Source: Clostridia bacterium
GTDB lineage: Bacteria > Bacillota > Thermoanaerobacteria > Thermoanaerobacterales > Thermoanaerobacteraceae
Assembly: GCA_012840485.1 (NCBI GenBank)
Contig: DULG01000039.1
Location: 1-40,567 of the forward strand
DNA: 40,567 nt
Direction of reading: 5' to 3'
Shown piece by piece: positions 1-8,670 of the stretch. The translations under genes and the position numbers were made by a program. The notes under the pieces were generated by a model. It worked only from the letters and a program-made list of their open reading frames with translations. It had not been told where the DNA came from and ran no database searches. Positions within the stretch are counted from its first letter, which is position 1. Each line of letters opens with the position of its first letter.

Positions 1-197
<197 letters not shown>

Positions 198-209
198 AAA
201 ATAGAAATG

Positions 210-242
210 AATAATGACCCTCGGTTCATGCCGGGGGTTATT
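210..242 (+). terminator. Hairpin after the thiolase gene
   Basis: A stem of about 12 bp with one G-T pair (CCCTCGG against CCGGGGG, extended by AATAA/TTATT) and a loop of six bases lies 12 bases after the thiolase stop. There is no clear T-tract behind it, so it is a possible terminator or mRNA-end hairpin rather than a classic one. Confidence 0.4.
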
Positions 243-336
243 GACTTAGAAAAATTAAATGGAGGAACAATGAAATAATACAAAAATTTTTCTTTGGGGC
301 TAGCCAATTTTTTAACATAAAGGGGGCAGAAAAATT

Positions 337-2037
337 ATGAATCAATATCTTTTGGAAAAAGTGTGGGAAATGATAAAAGATCCTGTGATTATTACTGACG
401 TATCATTTAAAGTCATTAGTGTTAATAATGCTGCAAAACAAATATTAAAAGTTGAAGAAGGGATTTTGCTTTCAGATATAATCAATGAAGCTGGTTTTAT
501 CGAAGAATTAGAAACTGTTTTAAAAAATAAAAGGATAAAAGAAGGCAAAATAAATATAGGACAACATTATTTTTTATGGCAGACAGCCCTATTAGAAAAA
601 GATGTAGAGGAAAAGGGACTTATAATTTTGTTAAAAGATATTACTGCGTTAGAAAAAATGTCTCAAAAGCTTGTGGCGGCTGAAAAATGGAAAGATATCT
701 TGTATACAGTTTTAAATAATGCATATGATGGAATAGTAATAGTAGATGAAAATGGTTATATTACCATGTTCAACCAGTCCTATGCAGATTTTTTAGGTGT
801 TAGGCCAGAGGATATGATTGGAAAACATGTTACAGAAGTGATCGAAAATACTAGAATGCATATAATTGTAAAAACTGGAAAACCAGAGTTCCGTCAGATA
901 CAGCATATTAAAGGTCATAATATCGTATGTGATAGGATACCTATCTGGAAGGAAAATAAAATTGTTGGAGGGGTTGGGAAAATATTATTCAGGGATATTT
1001 CCGAAGTTGACATATTAGCAGAGCAGTTGCATGAATTAAAAAAAGAGTTAGAATATTATAAAGTAGAACTTAAGCGGCATACTCAGCAAACTAAATATTC
1101 TCTAGAAGATATTATAGGTGAAAGTCAAGTTATAAAAGATTTAAAGGAAATGGTAACTAAAATAGCAATGACTTCTTCAACTGTTTTGTTGACTGGTGAA
1201 AGTGGCACAGGAAAAGAGTTATTTGCCCATGCTATTCATAATGCTTCTCCCCGTTATCATTATCCTTTTATAAAAGTGAATTGTGGTGCTATTCCAGAAA
1301 ATCTGCTAGAATCAGAGCTTTTTGGATATGAGGAGGGTTCTTTTACAGGTGCTAAAAAAGGAGGAAAGCCTGGCAAATTTGAATTGGCTAATGGTGGTAC
1401 TATATTTTTAGATGAAATAGGAGATATGCCTTTAAATATGCAAGTAAAACTTTTAAGAGTGCTTCAGGAAAAAGAAGTGGAACGTATAGGTGGTAAAAGA
1501 CCAATACAAGTTGATGTCAGAATTATTGCAGCAACTAATCAAAATCTACAATTGCTAGTAAAACAAGGCAAGTTTAGAAGTGATTTATTTTATCGATTAA
1601 ATGTGGTTAATTTGGAAATTCCTCCTTTAAGAGAACGAAAAGAAGATATCCCGTTATTGGTAGAACATTTTTTATATAAATTAGGCATGAGTTTAGGATG
1701 TGGCAGGAAAAAAATTAGTAAACCTGCGTTGGAGATATTGATGCAGCATAATTGGCCTGGCAATGTTAGGGAGTTAGAAAATGTTATAGAACGTACTTTA
1801 AATTTGATGAATGGACCGGAAATTTTACCTGATCATTTGCCTCTTTATCTTACAGACAATATGGTTTCCAAAAACAGGCCAACAGGCCCTCTAAGAGAGA
1901 CATTAGCAAAAGTAGAAAAAGAATTGCTTGAAAATGCATTAAAAGAAACTAAAGGGGATTGTATATTAGCGGCTCGTTTGCTGGGAATAAGTAAATCGAC
2001 TTTTTATGAAAAAATAGCCCGTTACAAAATACGCTGA
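337..2037 (+). CDS. Sigma-54-dependent transcriptional activator with PAS domains
   Basis: 566-residue enhancer-binding protein. The N-terminus has two PAS-like sensory domains (about residues 8-105 and 118-225) followed by a coiled-coil linker (about 228-250). The AAA+ domain (about 255-490) shows Walker A GESGTGKE (287-294), the sigma-54 contact loop as GSFTGA (334-339, Ser for the usual Ala), and Walker B GGTIFLDE (353-360). The C-terminus (about 530-566) is a Fis-type helix-turn-helix with the AARLLGISKSTFYEK pattern. There is no receiver domain, so it probably senses a small ligand or redox state directly through PAS. A GGGGG ribosome site precedes the ATG. The divergence-free layout and the sigma-54 promoter at 2399 make the downstream CoA-transferase operon its probable target, a PAS-sensing counterpart of AtoC. 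Ligand unknown. Confidence 0.93.
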   Translation: MNQYLLEKVWEMIKDPVIITDVSFKVISVNNAAKQILKVEEGILLSDIINEAGFIEELETVLKNKRIKEGKINIGQHYFLWQTALLEKDVEEKGLIILLKDITALEKMSQKLVAAEKWKDILYTVLNNAYDGIVIVDENGYITMFNQSYADFLGVRPEDMIGKHVTEVIENTRMHIIVKTGKPEFRQIQHIKGHNIVCDRIPIWKENKIVGGVGKILFRDISEVDILAEQLHELKKELEYYKVELKRHTQQTKYSLEDIIGESQVIKDLKEMVTKIAMTSSTVLLTGESGTGKELFAHAIHNASPRYHYPFIKVNCGAIPENLLESELFGYEEGSFTGAKKGGKPGKFELANGGTIFLDEIGDMPLNMQVKLLRVLQEKEVERIGGKRPIQVDVRIIAATNQNLQLLVKQGKFRSDLFYRLNVVNLEIPPLRERKEDIPLLVEHFLYKLGMSLGCGRKKISKPALEILMQHNWPGNVRELENVIERTLNLMNGPEILPDHLPLYLTDNMVSKNRPTGPLRETLAKVEKELLENALKETKGDCILAARLLGISKSTFYEKIARYKIR

Positions 2038-2107
2038 ATTTATTCCGGAAAATAGGAATATAGTCCGAATTTCTGGAATCTATAGAGATAACTGAGATTA
2101 TTAAAAT

Positions 2108-2149
2108 ATAGTAAAGAGCATTCCAAAATTTTGGAATGCTCTTTACTAT
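2108..2149. repeat. Perfect 42-bp palindrome, probable terminator
   Basis: Two 21-base arms meet with no spacer at AAAA|TTTT and pair without a mismatch. As RNA it would form a very stable hairpin about 70 bases past the activator stop codon. No T-tract follows directly. The likeliest role is termination after the activator gene; because it is symmetric and lies about 280 bases upstream of a sigma-54 start site, an activator-binding site is the alternative. Confidence 0.6.
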
Positions 2150-2398
2150 TAAGGAAATTGCACATTGCACAATGTTGTTTATTTATTTTTTTTATATCGA
2201 TATTGAGATAATTATTAAAAGTTTTGATAAAAAATAATAGCTGCTAAGGGACTTTTATTATTTATATATTTTTTATTGTTTTTCATTCTATTTATAACAG
2301 GTGGAAAGCAACATACTTTATTGGTTTAAATTTTTAAAATTTAGGAAGAAATAACTGAATATAACTCTAGAAAATTTGAGAAAACTGTTAAACATTCA
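2150..2398. other. Gene-free region upstream of the sigma-54 promoter
   Basis: No credible reading frame is present. The one ordered piece is at 2156-2174, where ATTGCAC occurs twice in a row and CATTG-CA-CAATG forms a small inverted repeat (2163-2174). Such an element about 250 bases ahead of the promoter could be an upstream activator site for the sigma-54 activator. The rest is AT-rich sequence without recognisable structure. Confidence 0.4.
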
Positions 2399-2416
2399 TT
2401 GGCATATTAATTGCAT
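2399..2416 (+). promoter_or_regulatory. Sigma-54 (-24/-12) promoter of the CoA-transferase operon
   Basis: TTGGCAT-ATTAA-TTGCAT matches the sigma-54 consensus TGGCAY-N5-TTGCW. The GG and GC doublets are separated by exactly ten bases, as the holoenzyme requires. Transcription would start near 2428, giving a leader of about 107 bases before the CoA-transferase. The adjoining gene for a sigma-54 activator supports the call. Confidence 0.85.
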
Positions 2417-2450
2417 TAATTTTAAAGAGGAAATTTTTAATATGTTATAA

Positions 2451-2464
2451 CGCAAACGATTACT
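2451..2464 (+). promoter_or_regulatory. Candidate cre (CcpA) operator
   Basis: CGCAAACGATTACT fits the catabolite-responsive element TGNAANCGNWNNCW with one mismatch at the first base. It lies about 25-35 bases downstream of the predicted sigma-54 start, a position where CcpA could act as a roadblock when sugar is plentiful. A single 14-base match can arise by chance. Confidence 0.4.
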
Positions 2465-2534
2465 GAGGAGGTGAGAAAAGGTTTAGTTTTTAATAAGGGA
2501 AGTTTTTATTTTAAAAACACGGAGGTGCTACTGA

Positions 2535-4094
2535 ATGGCTTGCAAGTTTTTATCGCCAGAAGAAGCAATAAATTTAATAAAAGATGGAGATATTTTAGCC
2601 ATAAATGGATTTGTAGGGAATGCTCATCCTGAAGAATTAACTGTAGCATTAGAAAAACGATATCTGGATACTGGTCATCCGCAGCAGTTGACGTTAGTAT
2701 ATGCTGCTGGGCAAGGTGACGGACAAAATCGGGGCATGAATCATTTAGCCCATGAGGGATTGTTAAAAAGAGTAATTGGGGGACATTGGAATTTAGCTCC
2801 TAAGCTTGGAAAGCTTGCTGTAGAAGGTAAGATTGAAGCTTATAATTTTCCACAAGGGGTAATATCCCAATTATTTAGAGAAATCGCTGCTAAAAGACCA
2901 GGTCTTATAACTCACGTAGGATTAAAAACTTTTGTAGACCCTAGATTAGAAGGAGGAAAATTGAATAGCATTACAACTGAGGATTTAGTAGAACTTGTTA
3001 ATTTTAATGGACAAGAAAGACTTTTTTATAAAGCTTTTCCGATTAATGTCGCTTTTATTAGAGGAACTACTGCAGATGAAAAAGGGAATATTAGCATGGA
3101 AAAAGAAACGGGATGGTTAGAGGCATTAGCTATCGCACAGGCTACTCATAATTCGGGCGGAAAAGTAATTGTTCAAGTGGAACGAATAGCAAAAGGAGGA
3201 ACACTGGATCCCCGTTTAGTGAAGATCCCGAGTATTTTAGTGGATGCAGTGGTTGTTGCTCGTCCAGAAAACCATTATCAAACTTTTGCGGAACAGTATA
3301 ATCCTGCTTATACGGGAGAAATCAAAATACCGCTGGGGCGAATACTTCCTTTGCCTTTAGATGAGAGAAAAATAATAGCACGCAGAGCAGTTTTTGAATT
3401 GTATCGAGGAGCTATTGTAAACCTTGGAATAGGTATTCCGGAAGCAGTTGGAGCTGTTGCAGCAGAGGAAGGGATTAGCGATTATATGACTCTTACTGTG
3501 GAGTCTGGTCTCATAGGAGGAGTACCAGCTGGAGGACTGAGTTTTGGTAGTGCAATTAATCCTGAGTGTATCATTGACCAGCCATCCCAATTTGATTTTT
3601 ATGATGGAGGAGGATTGGATTTAACTTATTTAGGAATGGCACAAATGGATAAAGATGGTAATATAAATGTTTCTAAATTTGGACCTCGAATTGCAGGAGC
3701 AGGAGGATTTATAAACATCAGTCAAAATGCTAAAAAAGTTGTATTTTGCGGTACTTTTACTGCTGGAGGATTAGAAATTAGCACAGGAGAGGGACGTTTA
3801 ACAATACACAATGAAGGCAAACATCAAAAATTAGTAGACCAGGTTGAACAAATCACTTTTAGTGGTGAATATGCACGTCAAAAAGGGCAAAAAGTTTTAT
3901 ATGTGACAGAGAGAGCTGTTTTTGAATTAAGAGCGGATGGAGTTTATTTGATTGAAATTGCTCCGGGAATTGATTTGGAGAAAGATGTGCTTAATAAGAT
4001 GGGTTTTGTTCCTAAAATAGCAAAAGATTTAAGAATAATGGATAAGCGAATTTTTGTAGATAAACCCATGGGAATTAAAGAGTCAAACAAATAA
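2535..4094 (+). CDS. Acetate/acetoacetate-type CoA-transferase (fused alpha-beta)
   Basis: 519-residue family I CoA-transferase in which the two halves found as AtoD/AtoA-like subunits in other bacteria are fused, as in YdiF and propionate CoA-transferase. The catalytic Glu is residue 323 in VESGLIGG, the position where family members form the glutamyl-CoA thioester. Length is typical (about 515-530). It moves CoA between a short-chain acyl-CoA and a free acid, most plausibly activating imported acetoacetate, butyrate or propionate in the cytoplasm. The start is set by GGAGGTG seven bases before ATG. It is the first gene of a three-gene operon with a fatty acid transporter (20-base gap) and 3-hydroxyacyl-CoA dehydrogenase, behind a sigma-54 promoter. 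Exact acid specificity is not visible. Confidence 0.9.
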   Translation: MACKFLSPEEAINLIKDGDILAINGFVGNAHPEELTVALEKRYLDTGHPQQLTLVYAAGQGDGQNRGMNHLAHEGLLKRVIGGHWNLAPKLGKLAVEGKIEAYNFPQGVISQLFREIAAKRPGLITHVGLKTFVDPRLEGGKLNSITTEDLVELVNFNGQERLFYKAFPINVAFIRGTTADEKGNISMEKETGWLEALAIAQATHNSGGKVIVQVERIAKGGTLDPRLVKIPSILVDAVVVARPENHYQTFAEQYNPAYTGEIKIPLGRILPLPLDERKIIARRAVFELYRGAIVNLGIGIPEAVGAVAAEEGISDYMTLTVESGLIGGVPAGGLSFGSAINPECIIDQPSQFDFYDGGGLDLTYLGMAQMDKDGNINVSKFGPRIAGAGGFINISQNAKKVVFCGTFTAGGLEISTGEGRLTIHNEGKHQKLVDQVEQITFSGEYARQKGQKVLYVTERAVFELRADGVYLIEIAPGIDLEKDVLNKMGFVPKIAKDLRIMDKRIFVDKPMGIKESNK

Positions 4095-4114
4095 AACAAG
4101 AGAGGAGGATAATT

Positions 4115-5500
4115 ATGTCTTCAAATGAAAAAGTACAACAACGTGGTGGCTTTATTGGAGCTGTAACTAACTTTGCTTATAAATGGATACCTGATGCATT
4201 TGTCATTGCTTTAGTTTTAACACTTGTTACTTTTTTACTAGCTTTAGCTTTTACTGATCATAATCTTTATGCATTAGTAGGTGATTGGGGTAAAGGTTTT
4301 TGGGCACTATTAGAGTTTAGTATGCAGATGGCTTTAATTGTAGTAACGGGATATGCCTTGGCGACTACTCCTTTTGTTAATCGAATTTTGGTTTCTATTG
4401 CTCGTAGCCCTAAAAATGCTACACAGGTTTATTTACTTGGTGTAGTAGCTACATTTATTGCGTATTATATAAATTGGGGTTTTGGCCTTATCTTTGCAGG
4501 AATTTTCACACGTGAATTAGCAAAACAATCTCATTTTCAAGGTATTAAAGTAGATTACCGTTTATTAGTAGCTTCTGCATATGCGACTTTTATGTTATGG
4601 CATGTGGGACTTTCTGGGTCTGTACCTTTATTAGTAGCTACTCCTAATCATTTTATGGTAAAAGAAATGGGTGTAATTCCTGTAACTCACACATTATTTG
4701 CATTTCAGACGATAGTGATTTTGATAATTGTGGTATTAGTAACAATATTTCTTTTTACAAAAGTCTATCCTCCAAAGCCAAATGAAGTTATTACTTTGGC
4801 AGAATTACATCCCGAATATTTGGAAAAATCTTTTGTAATTGAGGAACAAAAATTAGAAGGGGATTTAACTCCTGCACAAAGAATGACACATTCAAAATTA
4901 CTAGCGTTTATCATTGGCTTAGCTTTCTTAGTTTATGCTTATCATCACTTCTTTGTATTGCATAAATCAATAGACATTAATATGGTAAATTTCCTCATGT
5001 TGATGTTAATTATTTTCTTGCATAAAACGCCAGCTAGAGTAATTCAAGCATTTAAAGAAGGAACACCAATGGCATGGGGAATAATTTTGCAATTTCCTTT
5101 TTATGCAGGTATTTTTGGCATAATGAAATATTCTGGGTTAGCAGAGGTAATAGCAAAATGGATAATGGCTATAACCACTCCTTCAACATTCCCAGTATTT
5201 GTATGCATTCTCTCAGCTATTTTAGGATATTTTGTACCTTCAGGTGGTGCCAAGTGGGCTATTGAAGCACCATATATAATTGCTGCAGGGGCACAATTGG
5301 GTGTTCCGCATGCGGCTACAGTAATTGCTTATGCTTTTGGAAACGACTGGATTAATCTTATTCAACCCTTCTGGGCACTTCCATTTTTGGCGGTTGTTGG
5401 GTTAGAGTTTAGAGAAATCATGGGATATACAGCTATTACTTTTGTGGTATTAGGAATTTTCCTGTTATTAGGCTTGTATTTTGTGCCACTAGCAATATAA
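4115..5500 (+). CDS. atoE: Short-chain fatty acid transporter, AtoE family
   Basis: 461-residue polytopic membrane protein with about ten to twelve hydrophobic spans. Family features include an N-terminal FxxxYKWIPDAFVIAL-like start, NWGFGLIFAGIF in the middle, and FVPSGGAKWAIEAP in the C-terminal half. These match the AtoE / TIGR00366 short-chain fatty acid transporter family, whose members are about 440-470 residues long. It probably carries butyrate, acetoacetate or a related acid across the membrane. The ribosome site GAGAGGAGG precedes ATG. It sits between CoA-transferase and 3-hydroxyacyl-CoA dehydrogenase, so import, activation and oxidation are encoded together. Confidence 0.9.
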   Translation: MSSNEKVQQRGGFIGAVTNFAYKWIPDAFVIALVLTLVTFLLALAFTDHNLYALVGDWGKGFWALLEFSMQMALIVVTGYALATTPFVNRILVSIARSPKNATQVYLLGVVATFIAYYINWGFGLIFAGIFTRELAKQSHFQGIKVDYRLLVASAYATFMLWHVGLSGSVPLLVATPNHFMVKEMGVIPVTHTLFAFQTIVILIIVVLVTIFLFTKVYPPKPNEVITLAELHPEYLEKSFVIEEQKLEGDLTPAQRMTHSKLLAFIIGLAFLVYAYHHFFVLHKSIDINMVNFLMLMLIIFLHKTPARVIQAFKEGTPMAWGIILQFPFYAGIFGIMKYSGLAEVIAKWIMAITTPSTFPVFVCILSAILGYFVPSGGAKWAIEAPYIIAAGAQLGVPHAATVIAYAFGNDWINLIQPFWALPFLAVVGLEFREIMGYTAITFVVLGIFLLLGLYFVPLAI

Positions 5501-5519
5501 TCTTTAAGGAGGATGAAAA

Positions 5520-6464
5520 ATGAATATCAAAAAGGTGGCGGTGTTAGGTACTGGTACTATGGGGCATGGAATTGCACAGTTATGTGCCCAAGCAGGTATG
5601 GAAGTGAAAATGTTTGGACGTTCAGATGCCAGCTTGCAACGTGGTTATAACAGCATTAGGAGTAATTTGACTCAATTAATTAATAGTGGCAAAATTACAT
5701 CTCAACAAGCAGAAGAAATAATTTCTCGAATTCATGGTGTTAAGACTATAGCTGAAGCCGTAGAAGGAGTAGACTTGGTAAGTGAATCAGTGGCTGAGGA
5801 ATTAGAACTAAAGCAAAAAATTTTTGAGGAAATGGATGAGTTATGTCCTCCAAATGTAATATTGTCAACTAATACTTCAGGTCTTAGTCCTACTGCTATT
5901 GCTGCTAATACCAGACATCCAGAGAGGATAGTAGTAGCACACTTTTGGAATCCTCCTCAGCTGATTCCACTTGTGGAAGTTGTACCAGGGGTAAAAACTT
6001 CTCAGGAAACTGTAGAAAATACAGTTAATTGGGTAAAATTACTGGGAAAACAGCCGGTAAAGCTTAATAAAGAATGCCTTGGTTTTGTAGGTAATAGGCT
6101 CCAGCTCGCTTTGTTGAGGGAAGCGTTATATATAGTAGAGCAAGGCTGGGCTGAACCGGAAGAAGTTGATAAAGCAGTAGAATATGGTTTTGGACGGCGA
6201 TTGCCTGTTACAGGACCTTTAAAGAGTGCTGACCTTGGAGGATTGGACATATTTTACAATATCTCCACTTATTTATTTGCTGACCTTTGCAATTCTACTG
6301 AACCCTCTTCACTTTTGAAACAAAAAGTGGAAAAAGGTCACCTTGGCTGTAAAACAGGGGAAGGTATGTATAAGTGGTCAGAAGAAGAAATTCAAAAGAT
6401 AAAAGAAGCTCGCAACAAGTTACTGCTTTATTTTATAGAAGAAGATGAAAAGAATCGACAATAA
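5520..6464 (+). CDS. 3-hydroxyacyl-CoA (3-hydroxybutyryl-CoA) dehydrogenase
   Basis: 314-residue cytoplasmic dehydrogenase. The N-terminal Rossmann fold has LGTGTMGHGIAQ (residues 9-20). The catalytic His is near residue 141 in HFWNPPQLIP, and NTSGLSP near 120 replaces the usual NTSSLS. GFVGNRLQ near residue 190 begins the helical C-terminal dimer domain. Clostridial Hbd is about 282 residues, so this one has an extra C-terminal tail. It interconverts 3-hydroxyacyl-CoA and acetoacetyl-CoA with NAD(P). ATG follows AAGGAGG with a 19-base gap from the transporter gene, and a strong terminator closes the operon. Together with the thiolase at base 1 the cluster can take C4 acids to acetyl-CoA, or run the reverse. 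Confidence 0.9.
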   Translation: MNIKKVAVLGTGTMGHGIAQLCAQAGMEVKMFGRSDASLQRGYNSIRSNLTQLINSGKITSQQAEEIISRIHGVKTIAEAVEGVDLVSESVAEELELKQKIFEEMDELCPPNVILSTNTSGLSPTAIAANTRHPERIVVAHFWNPPQLIPLVEVVPGVKTSQETVENTVNWVKLLGKQPVKLNKECLGFVGNRLQLALLREALYIVEQGWAEPEEVDKAVEYGFGRRLPVTGPLKSADLGGLDIFYNISTYLFADLCNSTEPSSLLKQKVEKGHLGCKTGEGMYKWSEEEIQKIKEARNKLLLYFIEEDEKNRQ

Positions 6465-6481
6465 GAAAGTTTGAAATGCTT

Positions 6482-6517
6482 TTGAGGGGAAGAAAAATTT
6501 CTTCCTCTCAATTTTTT
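6482..6517 (+). terminator. Rho-independent terminator of the CoA-transferase operon
   Basis: A 12-bp stem (6482-6493 with 6500-6511, one G-T pair) with a short AT loop is followed directly by six T residues. It lies 18 bases after the dehydrogenase stop. Confidence 0.92.
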
Positions 6518-6528
6518 CTAATATTCAA

Positions 6529-6557
6529 TTGACATCCTAATTAATAAAAATTACAAT
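6529..6557 (+). promoter_or_regulatory. Sigma-A promoter of the agr-like operon
   Basis: TTGACA (6529-6534), 17 bases, TACAAT (6552-6557). Transcription would start near 6564, about 30 bases before the first gene. No LytTR-type repeat is seen here, unlike at agrD, so basal expression may be constitutive. Confidence 0.82.
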
Positions 6558-6593
6558 TATATTGAAATTATGTAATGTAAAAGGGCGATAAAA

Positions 6594-7052
6594 ATGGATA
6601 GGTTAACGATTGGGGAGGCATTTTTGTTTTCAGTGCCGGAGGCAGCAGTCATAATTAGTATTGCTTTTGGTTTAGCAGGAGTAAAATTTCAATTAGAAAA
6701 GATTTTGTACATGAGTTTACTTACCGGAATTATATTATATTTTATAAGGCCATTGGTCAATAGTTATATTTTAAATGTTATACTTTATATCGTGGTATTA
6801 ATGATTTTGTTTTTGGTATTTAAAGTTATGGACTTTTTTAAAGGAATGATGAGCGTCATTTTGGCCGTTTCTATCTACTTAATAATAGAATATTTAAATG
6901 TTACTGCAATTCAATTTTTATTTGATATAGATCCTGTAATTTTATTAAAGGACTATGGCGTACGATTTATGTGTTTTTTGCCTCAGTTATTAATTGCTAT
7001 TTTACTTTCCTTTATTATACGCAAATATAAACTTTATCTATTTATAGAGTGA
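6594..7052 (+). CDS. Small membrane protein of unknown function, first gene of the agr-like operon
   Basis: 152 residues, almost all hydrophobic, with about five predicted membrane spans (near residues 10-30, 35-52, 56-77, 83-105 and 123-145). It ends in a short basic tail (RKYKLYLFIE). I do not recognise the family and see no catalytic motif. ATG follows AAGGGCG. It is the first gene after a strong promoter and lies 21 bases before the LytTR response regulator, so it is almost certainly co-transcribed with the quorum-sensing genes. Possible roles, by position only, are helping peptide export or processing, or modulating the kinase. Confidence 0.8.
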   Translation: MDRLTIGEAFLFSVPEAAVIISIAFGLAGVKFQLEKILYMSLLTGIILYFIRPLVNSYILNVILYIVVLMILFLVFKVMDFFKGMMSVILAVSIYLIIEYLNVTAIQFLFDIDPVILLKDYGVRFMCFLPQLLIAILLSFIIRKYKLYLFIE

Positions 7053-7073
7053 TGTATTGGGAGATGAATTTAT

Positions 7074-7781
7074 ATGCTAAGAGTAGTCATTGCAGAAGAC
7101 GATATAAATTTTAGAAAAGAGATCATAAAAATTCTTTTAACAATTGAAGATGTTAATGTTGAATATTCTACAGGAGATGGAAAAAATGCATTAGAGGCGT
7201 TAATTAAAATTAAACCAGATGTTGCTATTTTAGATATAGGATTGCCTGGAATGTCGGGCATTGAAGTAGCCAAAAAAATTAGAGAATATATGCCTTTTTT
7301 AGAGATAATTTTTATTACTTCCTTTGAAGAATACATAAAAGATGCTGTGAGGCTTTATGCTTCTGATTATATTGAAAAACCTCTTGATAAAAATAGGCTA
7401 GAAGCAACTATCAAGAGAATAGAAGAAAAGTTATTGAAAATAGAAAATTACGTACCCTTAAAAACGAAAGATAGTGTGAGACTTGTCAATCCAAAAGAAA
7501 TTTATTTTGTACAGGCTAATAAAAAGAGAAGTACAGTATATATGCAAAGAGAAAAACTTTTATGCGAATACTCTTTAAAAGAGATAGAAGGGATACTTGA
7601 TAAAGATGTGTTTTTTAGAACTAATCGGTCTTATTTGGTCAATCTTTTAAAAGTTGATATGTTAAAAGATAAAAATAGAACATCTTTTGAGATATATTTT
7701 AAAGGCTCAAATCACAAGGCCTATCTTTCAAAAGAGCTGTATGAGGAGTTTAGAAAGAAGGTAAAAGCAATTTATAAGTAA
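7074..7781 (+). CDS. LytTR-family response regulator, AgrA-like
   Basis: 235 residues. The receiver domain (about 1-120) starts VVIAEDD with the acidic pocket, has the phospho-acceptor Asp54 in ILDIGLPG, the conserved Thr/Ser region ITSFEEY, and the Lys in IEKPLD. The C-terminal domain (about 127-230) is a LytTR DNA-binding domain, with VPLKTKDSVRLVNPKEI and the FFRTNRSYLVNL block typical of AgrA, VirR and ComE. Such domains bind pairs of 9-base direct repeats spaced by about 12 bases, and exactly such a pair is found at 9399-9428 ahead of agrD. It sits 19 bases before the GHKL kinase gene, its likely partner. Confidence 0.92.
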   Translation: MLRVVIAEDDINFRKEIIKILLTIEDVNVEYSTGDGKNALEALIKIKPDVAILDIGLPGMSGIEVAKKIREYMPFLEIIFITSFEEYIKDAVRLYASDYIEKPLDKNRLEATIKRIEEKLLKIENYVPLKTKDSVRLVNPKEIYFVQANKKRSTVYMQREKLLCEYSLKEIEGILDKDVFFRTNRSYLVNLLKVDMLKDKNRTSFEIYFKGSNHKAYLSKELYEEFRKKVKAIYK

Positions 7782-7800
7782 AAGGATTGGAAGAGGATTT

Positions 7801-8670
7801 ATGTTTAAAAATAGTTATAAAAATGCAATGATGATCTATGTGTTACAAATGATTTTAATAGTGGTGTTACTAAACAACAATTTTATGAAAGCTTTTGATA
7901 TTTTCCAACCTAAGAGTCAAGAATTGTTTAGGTTTTTTATAGGAATTTTAATTTTTATATTGAACTTTTTCTCTATTTTTGTATTGAGAGAGTTGTATGC
8001 TAAAAATAAAGAAGAGCGCCAATTTTTAATAAATAGCATTAAATTTAAATACATAGAAGAACAAAATCGCATATACCGAAAAAATCACCATGACCTCAAA
8101 AATCATTTGTTAATTATTTCTGAGTTAGTTAAAGAAAAGAGATATGTTGAGTTAGAAAAATATTTGAATTTATATATGGAAGAAATTGATAAAAATTTAA
8201 TATCAATAAACACAGGGGTAAATGAAATTGATATATTGCTTTATTCAAAGATAAACAATGCTAAAAGTAAAGGAATTGATGTGAAGTTTAAATGTGATAC
8301 TCAAATCCAATGCGGTCAAAAACATGTGTTAAACCTTGTTTCAGTTTTAGGAAATTTAATAGACAACGCAATAGAAGCTTGTGAGGAAATGGAAGGGGAA
8401 AAGTGCATAGTTATAAGTATTGGGGAAGATCCTATAGACTACATATTCCATATAAGAAATACATCGCATTTTGAGGAAATTATAGAGCCTTCTGTTTTAT
8501 TTGAAGAAGGTTTTTCTACAAAAGGGGGTAGTGGAAGAGGAGAAGGATTGTATATTGTAAAAAACATAGTGGAGAAATATCGAGGTGAAATAAAAGTAGA
8601 GACTCAAGAGGGATATTTTGATATTACTATAGAAATTCCGAAATTTTCTTTGGAGGGCGATGGATATTAA
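7801..8670 (+). CDS. GHKL sensor histidine kinase, AgrC-like
   Basis: 289 residues. Two hydrophobic spans (about 10-25 and 45-63) anchor a short N-terminus; this is fewer than the five to seven spans of Staphylococcus AgrC. The phospho-acceptor region is NHHDLKNHL (His near residue 97), the N-box is GNLIDNAIEACE (about 188-199), and the G-box is GEGLYIVKNIVEKYRGE. The ATPase domain belongs to the HATPase_c_5 / GHKL group that pairs with LytTR regulators. It overlaps the agrB start by 11 bases, which suggests translational coupling. The reduced membrane sensor means peptide sensing might need a partner, perhaps the membrane protein at 6594. Confidence 0.9.
   Translation: MFKNSYKNAMMIYVLQMILIVVLLNNNFMKAFDIFQPKSQELFRFFIGILIFILNFFSIFVLRELYAKNKEERQFLINSIKFKYIEEQNRIYRKNHHDLKNHLLIISELVKEKRYVELEKYLNLYMEEIDKNLISINTGVNEIDILLYSKINNAKSKGIDVKFKCDTQIQCGQKHVLNLVSVLGNLIDNAIEACEEMEGEKCIVISIGEDPIDYIFHIRNTSHFEEIIEPSVLFEEGFSTKGGSGRGEGLYIVKNIVEKYRGEIKVETQEGYFDITIEIPKFSLEGDGY

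Noticed and set aside
255-300. Mini-frame after GGAGGAACA (Met-Lys-stop) near 270 ahead of the sigma-54 activator.
   Set aside because: Two codons cannot be called a gene; the match to a ribosome site may be chance.
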